Program-made: the position numbers and the translations under genes
Notes under the pieces: generated by a model
The model's database searches: none
Told to the model about the DNA's origin: nothing
Seen by the model: only the letters and a program-made list of their open reading frames with translations
Part shown: positions 23,779-33,875 of the stretch, in pieces
Layout: every line of letters starts with the position of its first letter
Numbering within the stretch: the first letter of the stretch is position 1
Source of the DNA: Engraulis encrasicolus
Lineage: Eukaryota; Chordata; Actinopteri; Clupeiformes; Engraulidae
Direction of reading: 5' to 3'
DNA: 64,000 nucleotides
Assembly: GCF_034702125.1 (NCBI RefSeq)
Contig: NC_085872.1
Coordinates: forward strand, 32,595,376-32,659,375

Positions 23779-24927
23779 ATGGAAGACCTGGATATTGTTG
23801 TTGTTGTTGCTGCTGCTGTGCTGCTTGCGGACGGACGCCGTCGCCGCCGTGTGTGGGTGCACCCCATCCTCGCTGGCCGTGAACAGCACGGCGAGTTCCA
23901 CCGCCTCGTCCAAGAGCTGCGTCTGGATGGTGAGAGATTCCAGCGCTACTTCAGACTGGACCGGGACCAGTTCGATGTCTTGCTGGCGAAGATTGGTCCA
24001 GTGACCACCATGCAGCGGACGAATTACCGGCAGCTCATACCACCTGCTGAGTGCCTGGCCATCTGCCTGCGCTTCTTGGCTACCGGCGACTCATACCGCA
24101 CCATAGCGGACAGCTACCGTGTGGGAGCAAGCACGGTGGGCCGGATCGTGGTGCAGGTGTGCAAGGTCATTTGGGAGGAGCTGGTGTCGGAGTACATGCA
24201 GGAGCCAACCACCGCCGATGATTGGAGGGGCATAGCCGATGGCTTCCAGCGTCGGTGGAACTTCCCAAATTGTGTGGGTTCTATTGATGGGAAGCACATC
24301 GTCATCAAGTCGCCGAACAAGTCTGGCTCTCTATACCACAACTACAAGGGAACCTACTCCATCATCCTCCTCGCTGTTGTGGACGCCGAGTACCGGTTCC
24401 GTGTGGAGATATGGAAGGGCAAGTGACGGTGGCGTTCTTTCCAACTCCATCTTTGGCCAGAGGCTGCGCGATGGGAGCCTGGGACTGCCAGAGGATGCTG
24501 TGCTGCCAGGAGCGGAGAGGATTGGACCGCAGCCATTCGTCTTCATGGGGGACTCCGGCGCAACCTCATGCGACCTCTCCCAGGGAGGCAAGTTGGAGGC
24601 CACCGGGCGTTCAACTATCGGCTCTCTCGTGCAAGGCTGATTGTTGAGAATACATTTGGTATCCTCACATCCCAGTGGCGTTTATACAGACGAGTCATTG
24701 GGGTCAGTCCTGCAAATGCAGAGACCTGTGTGAAGGCAACCTGTGTGCTGCACAACATCAGGAGGCAGCCACCAACGCCGTCCACAGCTGGAGACAGCGA
24801 GCCTACTGGCATCTTTCCGGCGCGTCAACTGGGCAGCAACAACGCCACTCGCGAGGCCATCCGCATCCGGGAGAAATTCGTGGACTACTTCTCCAACAAA
24901 GGGGCCATTTCCTGGCAGCCTACATGA
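23779..24927 (+). pseudogene. PIF/Harbinger transposase (DDE_Tnp_4), nearly full length
   Basis: The frame from ATG 23779 encodes an N-terminal hydrophobic/basic stretch and VWVHPI, then a helix-turn-helix region (LRFLATGDSYRTIADSYRVG, residues about 90-120). It continues into the DDE_Tnp_4 catalytic core with CVGSIDGKHI (first Asp), SIILLAVVDAEYRFR (second Asp) and, after a frameshift near 24405, RASDGGVLSNS and PEDAVLPGAE. A second, compensating shift near 24560 restores the frame for RRNLMRPLPGRQ, RAFNYRLSRARLIVENTFGI (third acidic region) and a C terminus to 24927. Length is close to the family norm (about 380 residues). The two shifts disable it. It is intronless with high GC compared with its flanks, has a TATA box upstream and two histone-type stem-loops 20 nt after the stop. 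Confidence 0.9.
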
Positions 24928-24946
24928 TGTCCAGCATCCATCAAAC

Positions 24947-24962
24947 GGCTCTTTTCAGAGCC
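24947..24962 (+). promoter_or_regulatory. Histone-type 3' stem-loop, copy 1
   Basis: GGCTCTTTTCAGAGCC has a 6-bp stem and 4-nt loop identical to the consensus stem-loop of replication-dependent histone mRNAs. AAC precedes it and ACCAAA follows, as in histone genes. It begins 20 nt after the Harbinger stop codon. A purine-rich GGGGGAAAAG at 24996-25005 lies where a histone downstream element would be. Confidence 0.75.
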
Positions 24963-24969
24963 ACCAAAC

Positions 24970-24985
24970 GGCTCTTTTTAGAGCC
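24970..24985 (+). promoter_or_regulatory. Histone-type 3' stem-loop, copy 2
   Basis: GGCTCTTTTTAGAGCC, 23 bp after copy 1 and with the same ACCAAA-type flank, is a tandem duplicate with one loop change that keeps the stem perfect. Confidence 0.75.
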
Positions 24986-25380
24986 ACCAAATTCCGGGGG
25001 AAAAGCAATATTTCATTCAGCCATAACTTCTCAGTGTAATAGCCCGTGTATTTCTATGTAATTTATATCTATGATTTGTAGGCCTATGCATGCATCTGTC
25101 CATGCCCTGATTATCTAGCTAGATAGGGCTACATGTGTTTTTAAAAAAAAAACTTCATTAGTTTCTGAAGTTCTTCATTAGTTTCTCAATGGTTTCACTT
25201 GGCGATAAACGCATGGTGAGCTGTGCGCACAACGCCGCCCTCAATCATGGTAACCCACCCTCACCGATTACCATGGCCTAATTACGTGCATCAAAACATT
25301 GTTTGTAATGTGTGTAACGAAATCAGCATTTTGGATTTGATCTACATCTAATTAAACTCTCAAAGTTCGCTCGCCCCTCC

Positions 25381-25560
25381 CAGGGTTGCCAGATGGGGCT
25401 GATGATTTCCAGCCCAAAAAATTTTCAAAACCCGCCTGGAAGCACTACATCCCGCCCAATTCTATTGATTTCTATGGCCAAAAATTGGGCGTTTTTACCC
25501 GCATACAGCCATCCTAAGCAGCCCAATTGGGCGTGGAAACCGGCCAATCTGGCAACACTG
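25381..25560. mobile_element. hAT MITE (180 bp)
   Basis: The ends CAGGGTTGCCAGAT and ATCTGGCAACACTG-type (CCAATCTGGCAACACTG) are inverted. The flanks GCCCCTCC/ACCCCTCT match 6 of 8. It belongs to the same group as 9695-9820, 36441-36637, 39731-39947 and 44087-44296. Region 24993-25380 otherwise shows no feature. Confidence 0.85.
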
Positions 25561-25576
25561 ACCCCTCTCCCAGATG

Positions 25577-25619
25577 TATAGTATAGTATGTATAGTATGT
25601 ATATGTATGTATGTATGTA
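25577..25619. repeat. (TATG)n-rich microsatellite
   Basis: Imperfect TATAG/TATG repeats. The following 25620-26731 is AT-rich with no recognisable gene. Confidence 0.9.
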
Positions 25620-26731
25620 GAGTATCTCCATTTCCAAGGACACTGCTCCCCGTGGGTCCTTGAGTGACAGACACCGTCGAATTCAACACATTTACATAGA
25701 TCCTCTTACTGACTGCTCTTTTTGGGGTGTCTGGCAATGCATGGAATACCCAATTACTAAAGGACGTTAAAATGTCCAAAAGGAAGTTGGCATACCACCT
25801 TGTGAGCATCAACATAGTATTCTTGTTGTCACATGCTGATACAGTAACAGTAATAGCCACTGTTACCTGAGTATATCACCAGAAAGCTATTCATTAGGCC
25901 TATTATAACATTGCCTTTAGTACACACAGCAAATAGAAAACCCGCCATTTTAGTCTTTAAGTGTGGTGAAGTTTAAAATGAGGCGCGTTGTTTGCCACAA
26001 AGTGATTTAAAAGTATGTCCTGACATACTTTTGCACGTGTTTAACAATATCTTTTATAACCTTTGCCTTGACTTCACTCGATGCGGACATCATTGTGAAA
26101 CTGAATATAGGATAGTCACAAAACGATATTGCACTCATATATTTCATACAAATAACACACAGTGATAAAGTTTTATACACAACTATATAATAATTTATTG
26201 AACATGTAAACAAGGGTTAAATTCAACAAGAAGAATAAAACTAATTTGCTGTAAAATATTGGGTAGGCCTAACCACACAAAGGGATCTCTTGTATTACAT
26301 ATGTTGGAGATCAAAAACTAAACAAATGTGTGTTCTCACCGCATCCACTCGTGTTTTCATCAATATCACATGCAATGTGTGTCCTTATGGGAAGATGATT
26401 TCAGATTGTATATAGGTATGAAGAGGGTTTGCCCATGTAATGAGGAAGTATACATAGTAGTATGGCAGTTGATGTGTAGTATTTTGAATGCAAAAAAACA
26501 GGAATTGTCTTCATGAAGATTGTGTATAATCCAGATAATTGTGTGTAGTGTTTTCAAAAGAGTGTGTTTTAAAACTGAAATGTGAGTGTTAAGAAGGAAT
26601 TGTGCTTATAGTTCAGTGACATTGGTTAGGGGAGTTGGGAAATGGGTGAGATGTTTCCAGAATTGTGTGTGAAGTACCAGAAATTGTGTGAAAACAATAA
26701 TAATCATAACAAAAACTGTAATAGATGTATG

Positions 26732-27010
26732 CAGGGGTGATAGTGAAAAAAAAATCCTGAGCCTGAACTTTTTACCCTGCTCTAACGACGATGACAAGAT
26801 ACCACACAGTGACTATTTTAACACATTATTCAAACATTTAATAGCCTGTGTATGACCATTATTCAAGCATGATAGTAGGCTAGATGAAAACCCTGAACCT
26901 GTAACACTTTCTGAGATAAGAATATATGGTTAATTACTATCAATGTTTTTATTTTTGCAAACTCTGTCAAGCCTGAAATCAGGCACGGAGCCTGAATACT
27001 ATCAGCCCTG
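26732..27010. mobile_element. hAT-like MITE (279 bp)
   Basis: Inverted ends CAGGGGTGATAGT and ACTATCAGCCCTG, with internal GAGCCTGAA motifs in both halves. Flanks ATGTATGC/GTGTATGG match 6 of 8 if the ends are set one base inwards. Confidence 0.65.
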
Positions 27011-27117
27011 TGTATGGTCTGGTGAATTTCTAGCAATATTAGCAGACAAACTATTAATGAAAAATCTAGCAATAGTAATGGACAAATGCATTTTTTGGCC
27101 ATTAATATTGCTAGATT

Positions 27118-27189
27118 TTAAGAACACCATGGTGGGTTGGGGGTCGTAAAAATGGGGGATACCTGCTGGGAAAAGTTTGGGAACCACTG
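27118..27189. mobile_element. Fragment of a hAT end (GGGAACCACTG)
   Basis: The sequence AAGTTTGGGAACCACTG at 27173-27189 is a typical hAT right end, preceded by GGTGGGTTGGGGGTCG. No left partner is visible nearby. It runs into the 3' part of the BESS frame. Confidence 0.5.
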
Positions 27190-27234
27190 CCTTAGCCAAA
27201 CATAAGAATGAGAAGCCCTGTAACAAACTGAGGG

Positions 27235-27570
27235 AGAGGTACCCCGCACCAAGGTGCAGCTGACAGCACTGCGAGGGTAAATAACACCCCTCACATTGGG
27301 ATCCTCCCTCTGCTGAGCCTCAAATACCAGCCTGTGGAACTCCAACTTCAGGTGCTGCTTGGTGCGAACATTCAAGGTTTTGAATTCCTCCAGAAGGCAT
27401 TTGAAAAATAGACTGTCTGCATCCTCTGGCGGAGGTGGGGGAGCGGGTGGCTGCACCGGCTGCAGGGGCCTGTTGCTTATTCGCTCCAGGGATTCACTGC
27501 GGTCGGTGCGGCCAGCCTGCTTGTGCTCATTTAAATTTGTCATACAAGGAGTCGTACTGTAGTGCATCAT
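27235..27570 (-). pseudogene. BESS-motif protein, C-terminal exon (Harbinger accessory type)
   Basis: On the reverse strand, a proline stretch (QPPAPPPPPEDADS) leads into LFFKCLLEEFKTLNVRTKQH and LEFHRLVFEAQQR, the helix pattern of a BESS motif. MADF/Myb-like proteins ending in BESS are encoded as the second protein of many animal Harbinger elements, where they help the transposase bind DNA and enter the nucleus. The expected MADF half would lie above 27570 but is not found; a MITE fragment occupies 27655-27753. The frame runs on into the hAT fragment at 27118-27189, so the natural C terminus is probably lost. It is convergent with the Harbinger transposase 2.3 kb away. Confidence 0.65.
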
Positions 27571-27654
27571 GTGTCACGTCTGTCTACTCGCCACTGAAAA
27601 TGCATTGTGTGGTGCCGTGGGGAGGGAGACTGATTTGCCTCTCTCAAGACAACC

Positions 27655-27753
27655 GAAATAGTCGCTAAATTTGGCCAGATTGAGCCTGAAAAGTCGCTAG
27701 ATGAATTTTTTTGTCGCCAGAGGTGGCCAAAAGTCGCTAAATTGGCAACATTG
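27655..27753. mobile_element. hAT MITE fragment (AGTCGCTAAATTGGCAAC end)
   Basis: Repeated AGTCGCTA words end in AAATTGGCAACATTG. It is related to the left end at 37443 (CAGTGTTGCCAAATTAGCGA). The left terminus here is not clear. Confidence 0.6.
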
Positions 27754-28196
27754 CATTCTGCACTTCCACGCGTTTCAAACAGGCTGCGTAGGGTACATGT
27801 ACACAATGATAAAAAATAATGGATATGGAAACTAGTGGTCACTCGAAATTAACTCCACTAACCACAGTAAAGCAAAATATTAACAATGAAAGTTATTCTA
27901 AATAGCATAATAGAGCCCCTTTAAAGTGCCCATGGCGTAAAATTTTGACCTTATGATGTTTTGGGGCCTTAAAATGAGTTACTCTGACCTCCTGAAGTCA
28001 TCCCAGTGGTTTGCAATGTGTTACTGTGTACACCGAGCTGTGCTGGAGGATCCTCCCAATTTGTAAACAAACTCTGACACAGCATCCAATTGACGCAAAG
28101 CTCGTGTGTGCCCGAGATGACGTCATGCCCTCGTTCGCTCTCAACTCGTCCACGCCCTCTCTCCACCCACTAGCACGCCCATTCATTTGAAAACTC

Positions 28197-28204
28197 TATA
28201 AATA
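28197..28204 (+). promoter_or_regulatory. TATA box (TATAAATA)
   Basis: It lies 31 nt before the ATG at 28235, downstream of a GC-rich, CACGCCC-containing stretch. It is the likely promoter of the TTAA element's gene. Confidence 0.45.
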
Positions 28205-28234
28205 CCAGCAGAACACCACATACCTACCGGTTCA

Positions 28235-28351
28235 ATGTCTGAGGGAACATTTTCCGGACTAATGCTTTCACAATCTGGGACAATACAGAGCAAGTTATGG
28301 CCAACACCTGACGCTGAAGTCTGGATCAATACCACCAAGCCTCCTGAACAA
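28235..28351 (+). CDS. Candidate first exon, unknown protein
   Basis: ATG 28235 opens 39 codons (starting MSEGTFSGLMLSQSG) that end exactly at an AA|GTAAGT donor. I do not recognise the peptide. The support is positional: TATA box, short 5' UTR, ATG and strong donor inside an element end. Downstream exons could not be linked; 29430-29640 and 31366-31774 contain possible splice sites but no convincing homology. Confidence 0.35.
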
Positions 28352-29722
28352 GTAAGTCATGAAAAGCTTCCAGTCTGTATTACAGTGTCATGGCTAACTA
28401 GCCTGCAGTATTAGCTGTGGAGTGGGGAAAAAAACCATACATTAGCCATGAAAGCTACACTGCTACAAAAGCAATAGCCATAATCTGTCTTGTTTTTCTT
28501 GGGAAATCGACTGTAAAATATGACCATGGTCTTTTGAACTTACATGTACATCAAGCATGAGCACAATTAACTAAATAGTTTCGATGGAAATGAAACCTTG
28601 ACGACCGGGCTAGCGGCTATGTTAGCCACCCTGCCGTCAAATAACACAGGCATCCAGCTAGCTAGCTAACAAGGAATGTGATGTTGACAATTATTCTATT
28701 ACACACCAATTTAACAAGACCAAATTGCTCAACATTTCGTTGGTTGACCAAGGAGGGTCCTGTGGTTGAAAACAAGGCATTTTTAAACGTTGTTGGTGAA
28801 AACACAATTTATTTAGTAAACCCTTTTTGTTGGCTGTGGTGGTGCGGTACATATTCATTTCCATGGACACTGGTGTTCGTAGTTTCACCTAGGGATGTTA
28901 TAACTTGAGCTAACAGGTGTTAGAACTAACCGTGTGTTCGGAAAGCCCAGTTGTGACTAGCGATACACACCGAACTTGTGAATTGGCATATTGACCAGGC
29001 AAGCCTTTGACTCGATTTGGTCACCTAACTATACCGAGTGTAGAGCTACTGGCCACTGCATTGAAACGTAGCTGGCTACAGTAATTACTCAGCGAGATGT
29101 GCGTGACTGCACGAGCTCAGCTGACACATCCACAGACTTCAAGCAGTTGTTACAGGCTGCTATTTAGTGGTTGTGACGGCATTTGACTGCATTTTTGTTT
29201 TCATCATATAACAAATTTGGCGTAACCTCTGGTGGGTACACAGCAGTCGAATCACTTGTCTAGCTTACGTTGCTCCAGGGCAGGCAGCTGTGGAGTTACG
29301 TGTGTTGCTATGCAACCTGCCCCCACTGTCTGTCACGTTTTCATTCCTATCCGTGAATAGCTTGGAAAGCCAGATGCAGTCGAATATTGGGTTTATGTTT
29401 CCTTGACATTTATGTCTCTTTTCAGACTCAGACAATTTTCTTGTATAGAATTTGAGAGGCTTATTGTGGATCATGGAAAGTTATATTCTGTATTTTTTCC
29501 TAATGGCCGCAATTCTCATCTACAGAAGTTCCTGTTACAGACGGTCATGATGAGTAGAAGAAGGCAACATGATGAAGCAAAACTCCTCCTTCACCACTAC
29601 GTTGGAGTCTTCCCATTCAGTCATCATCCAATTTGCTCCAAATAATCAAACACAAGCAGGTACCTGTAATTTGAGTGCTTCTGGATCTTCACCTTTTTTC
29701 CGTGGTGCTCATCAGTGTAGGT

Positions 29723-30107
29723 TAGGGTGACCAGACGTCCTGGTTTGACCGGGACAGTCCCGGTTTGGAGTTGTGTGTCCCATGTCCCGAGCTAACTCTC
29801 TCGGGACACAAATATGTCCCGGTTTTGGCCATCCACTACATTACGCCATGTCTATCATGGTAAATATTTGGAAAAGATTACATGTTTACCTGCCACAATT
29901 AATGGCAGCCAGCGCTTGTATAGAAAGTCTGAAGGAGTCAGTTGCAATTTGTCATTCCGACCTCTAAAATTGCTTAGAATGCAGGAAATTGCATCTAAAA
30001 AATACAAATTTTCCTGGGGGAGGACCCCCAGACCCGCCCGCCAAATATTATCCTTCAGTCACGCACGAAGTGTCCCGGTTTTGGACTACAAAAATCTGGT
30101 CACCCTA
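29723..30107. mobile_element. hAT MITE (385 bp), TAGGGTGACCAGA ends
   Basis: Inverted ends TAGGGTGACCAGA/TCTGGTCACCCTA are flanked by GTGTAGGT and GTGTAGGG (7 of 8). The interior has several TCCCGGTTT blocks. The sequence is of a vertebrate-wide hAT MITE type. Confidence 0.9.
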
Positions 30108-30163
30108 GTGTAGGGTCTCTCAAACTTGGTCCAGGTAGACAGATGCAGATCGAGGCACTAAAG

Positions 30164-30552
30164 CAGGGGTCCCCAAACTAAGGCCCGGGGGCCGGATGCG
30201 GCCCGCCATGCCCCTTTGACCGGCCCTACATCTCTCTGCACCTCACCATTTACACTGACCCAAAGAAGCAATCCTCATAGAAAAAAATAATAATAAAACA
30301 TTGTATCTATCTATCACTCATAAACTGTCATTCACTCATGTCAGTGACTCATTTTTCTAACCTTTCCTTGCTATTTTTACATGTGAAGTACTCACTTCTT
30401 TTGCAAATCACTTGTAATGATGAACTATTTTGTGCTAGAAATTATGGCTATAACAGGCAGCAGCCTAGCATACAGCCCACATTGATCCCGGCCCCTGATC
30501 ACAGTCAGGAGCGATAATGTGGCCCCCAGAGAAAAACGTTTGGGGACCCCTG
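30164..30552. mobile_element. hAT MITE (389 bp), CAGGGGTCCCCAAACT ends
   Basis: Inverted ends CAGGGGTCCCCAAAC/GTTTGGGGACCCCTG are flanked by a perfect 8-bp duplication CACTAAAG (30156-30163 and 30553-30560). Charlie/Tip100-like hAT ends. Non-coding. Confidence 0.95.
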
Positions 30553-31111
30553 CACTAAAGGTTGCAATTTATACGCCCTGAAGGCCATAAGGGCCGAAAC
30601 GCGTAAGCATTGTAGCCAAATAAAAAAGTAAAAAAAATTGCAACCTTGAGTGCCTCAGCATCTGTCTAACTGGAACAAGTTGCTCCAAAGAATGTTGTCT
30701 TTCCTTATATGCTGTGCAGGTGAGAAGATGGATCTTGTTGTTCAAGCGCCTGATTTTTTTTGTTTTTCTTTTTTAAAGCAGGATTACACTAAATGGCAAA
30801 ACATGTAGGCCTACCTTGTTTCCTTTCCACTATCCAAACTCCCATCCTCCTTTGTGCTTGTGGCCTTGTAAAATATGATGTGGTATGCTGATAGATGGGC
30901 AATTAAACAACTCACAAAAGATCAATTCAAATGTCATTTTCTGATTAGTTGTTGTGCATAGCAGGGAAACTTATTTTCTCCATGGATGCTAGGTTGTTGG
31001 GCCACAAGCCCAAGTAGAAGACATGAGTTTGGATAATGGAGTGGATACCTTGACTATGCCCCCTGAAAACACTCTTCTGTTGAGATGTCTATATTTGCTT
31101 TACAAGGCAAT

Positions 31112-31115
<4 letters not shown>

Positions 31116-31146
<31 letters not shown>
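31116..31146. repeat. (CA)n microsatellite
   Basis: A run of CA repeats. The surrounding 30691-32297 otherwise holds only weak exon-like pieces (31366-31449, TTGCAG acceptor to GTAAGA donor; 31561-31774, a TGTAG acceptor and open frame to a TAG stop) without recognised homology. Confidence 0.8.
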
Positions 31147-31148
<2 letters not shown>

Positions 31149-32297
31149 TTTCAGGTGATACTTGACTTGATGTAATTATAACTATACAATACAATTCATG
31201 GCATTAGTATGAAATGGCTCTTGCAGTGTTTTAGGAAGGAGCCCTTCATATCCTTTCCAATGACAATAGCGAGGTTTGTCCTTGAAATTGGCTAACCCTC
31301 ACCATCTTGACCAAATGAAAAATAAGAGGGACACTCTGTTCACACATTGTCTTTTGTACTTGCAGACGCTTCTTACAGATGGCTGTCCTCTAGAATGAAA
31401 ATGCACACCAACCACTGGCAAACATCAAAAGCTAATCCAACCTTTGGTAAGATTTGAAAAGAATTCAGTTCAACTAATTCTGACATAACATTTTAATAGT
31501 GTTACTTCAATAATTCCAAAATGACATAGCATTCTAAACAATATTTTGCTTTTCCTGTAGGCTTTGTGTGGAAAGGTCTTCAGAAACCCTGCGACTGATG
31601 CAATGTTGGTGCCCTAGAAGACAAGTCAGCACAGTTCAGACGAGCCAGCCAGAGGAGGTCACCGCCAGCCTTGTATCGAGGTTCCAACGTCCTTCATCGG
31701 GGAACTCGGCATGGATATGCAAGACGACACTCGAATCACTGTTGGACAAATGCCTGAAACGGCTGGAAAAATAGAAAAGATGGTTACAGAGACTGTTATT
31801 GCTGTTCTTCTTTCAGTACAATATTTGCCTTCCATAAAATATTCACATGTTCCAATTTAATATTCTTGATGCTGTTGTAAATAAATTTGCACACTGTCTT
31901 CACACTGTCTGCATAATTGAATTAGCCGCTTATGGTGATCTTGAACTCTGTACAAAAAGTTCCAGCATGCATTGTGGCTCTCCTGCCTTCTCTCCAAGTT
32001 ATAGTGATCTGATAAAGATAAGACATGGCAAGTTTGCTCTATGCACAGATGGTGTCAAATGAAAGTAATGCGACCTGAGCTAGGCAGCATAATGTTATCT
32101 CTTTCTGTAGGCATTGTCTCAGTTTCCACACTAGCATCTAACCTTATTACAAAATAAGGAGTTTTCTGATACTGACAGCCAGGTTACTCTCAGGTAAACA
32201 TGAGATGATGCAATGATTTTCACAATGGAAACTTAACTGGCAACTATGGATAAATGTGATGTCAACAGAGCATGGACTATTTCACCATTGTATACAA

Positions 32298-32811
32298 CAG
32301 TGTTTCCCAACCAGGGGTACGTCGTGTACCAGTAGGGGTACATGGAAAATGTGATGCTAACAAATGTATGGAGTGCACTCAAATTGGTATAGAGGATCAT
32401 ATAGAGCAGGGATGGGCAACTGGAGGCCTGGTGCCACATGCGGCCCGCCTCCTTACTAAGTGCGGCCCATAGATAAACCATACTTATTACATACTAAATT
32501 ATAATGAACAAACTTCTTTTTTAAACCACTACTGAGTTAATCTGTTAAAATTACACTGTTGGCTGACAGAGAACACTCCTATTGCTTCCAAACTTTTTCG
32601 GCGGCCACTGAGCAACCAACTGCACCTCGAATCTGCAAGCTGCAGTCAGATCCGCAGTCATCTGGCCCTCCAATGTTCACAATGAAAAAAATGTGGCCCT
32701 CCTTATCATGAAAGTTGCCCACCCCTGATATAGAGCATGAAGGAGGGGGTACTCATGATATGACAAAATTAATTAGGGGGTACACAGGGCAAAAAAGGTT
32801 GGGGATCACTG
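32298..32811. mobile_element. hAT MITE hosting a second MITE
   Basis: Inverted ends CAGTGTTTCCCAACC and GGTTGGGGATCACTG, flanks GTATACAA/GAATACAA (7 of 8). It was split by the 32407-32727 insertion, so its own length is about 185 bp. Confidence 0.88.
32407..32727. mobile_element. Nested hAT MITE (321 bp)
   Basis: Inverted ends CAGGGATGGGCAACT/AGTTGCCCACCCCTG are flanked by a perfect 8-bp duplication ATATAGAG. It lies inside the 32298-32811 element and is therefore younger. Confidence 0.95.
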
Positions 32812-33875
32812 GAATACAAGACATAATGGATGCATTTTTAGAATGCCATGTAGGCTATTGGACAAAGGAAAGCTGGCTATTCTCCAGCACAGACAGTGAA
32901 AAGGGGTGCTCTTCAAATGCAGCCAAGTTGTATGTAGACACATTTTATGATCAGCCGATGGTGAGGAAGTGCATACATCATAACTAGTATAGAGTACCCT
33001 TTTGTCATGTAATACACCACCCTCCTCAAACAGACTTGTGATACATGATAAGCATTGCAGTGGTGAAACAGAACAATGTTGTAAACAAAGGTGTAAAAAG
33101 TCTACTATAACCTGACAACTACCCTCTCGTTCATTTATAACATTTTTACCACATTTGTGTTGCATCATAACATTACAAAGGGGAAGGACTTGCAATTGCA
33201 AGCTAACCATCCACACTGAGAAAGTTGCTGGGTTTAGAGACAGTTGCGATGCCAGTAACGTGCATCACTCACACACACATCAAATGGGGTTGTTTGCTCA
33301 TAAGTTAAAAAAAAGAATATTGTAATTTATGATGGTGACTTGCCAGGTCATTGCGTGGTGAATGATTGCTGCTGTAATTACAAACTCACTGGCAAGTAAC
33401 AGTGCTTCAGAACTACCCATTCAACAAATTCAAATTGCAGACATAACATTTCAAACTCACCCTTCTGAGGCATCCTGCGCTGAAGCCCATGAGCAGGTAG
33501 GCAATAGTTTGTTTCATCTTTGGGTCAAAACAAGCGAGAGTAAGTTCCATCAGGTGCTGGACGTGCTATTGCTAACTAGGGCAAATTGCTAACTCGAGGT
33601 AACAGCTAACCTGCTGCACCACCACAACAACGCAGCTTTAGCCCGCGGCTCCGCCCCCGCTCATCAACGACACTCCCCCTCCTGCCCCCCTCCCCCTCCT
33701 GTTGCATATCATTACAGATCGACGCACAGGGAGAGGAGACTTTTCACCAAAGAGGCCTAAATGGCGCATTTCAGCATTATTTTGATAAAAATTGCGGATA
33801 TAGCATCCTGACACCCCCGCAAACCCATACAAAGCACCAAAGGACCATGTAAATTTCATGCCATGGGAACTTTAA

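Larger units (their letters stand above)
29674..30690. repeat. Fold-back element broken by two hAT MITEs
   Basis: Pieces 29674-29722, 30108-30163 and 30553-30690 join into one element once the two MITEs are removed. Its arms (CCAGGTAGACAGATGC ... GGCACTAAAGGTTGCAATTT against AAATTGCAACCTTGAGTGCC ... GCATCTGTCTAACTGG) are inverted repeats of about 40 bp. Between them lies GCCCTGAAGGCC...GGGCCGAAACGCG, the same type of hairpin-GAAACG centre seen at 11490 and 63449. Confidence 0.8.
27925..33871. mobile_element. TTAA-flanked 5.9-kb element (Kolobok/piggyBac-like TSD)
   Basis: TTAA at 27921-27924 and 33872-33875 brackets inverted ends AGTGCCCATGGCGTAAAATTT (20-nt core AGTGCCCATGGCGTAAAATT) and its partner at 33843-33871 (reverse complement AGTTCCCATGGCATGAAATT). 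The left 270 bp are CpG-rich and end in a TATA box with a candidate first exon, so this may be a decayed autonomous copy. Nested inside are hAT MITEs (29723, 30164, 32298, 32407) and a fold-back. No transposase core was recognised. Kolobok and piggyBac elements both duplicate TTAA; the ends alone do not settle which. Confidence 0.65.

Noticed and set aside
24091..24603. Reverse frames of 60-90 codons
   Set aside because: They are antisense shadows of the Harbinger transposase, whose catalytic motifs are on the forward strand.
29403..29645. Coding exon at 29403-29645
   Set aside because: The frame is open for 80 codons and near splice-like sites, but no family resemblance or consistent phase with the candidate first exon at 28235 was found.
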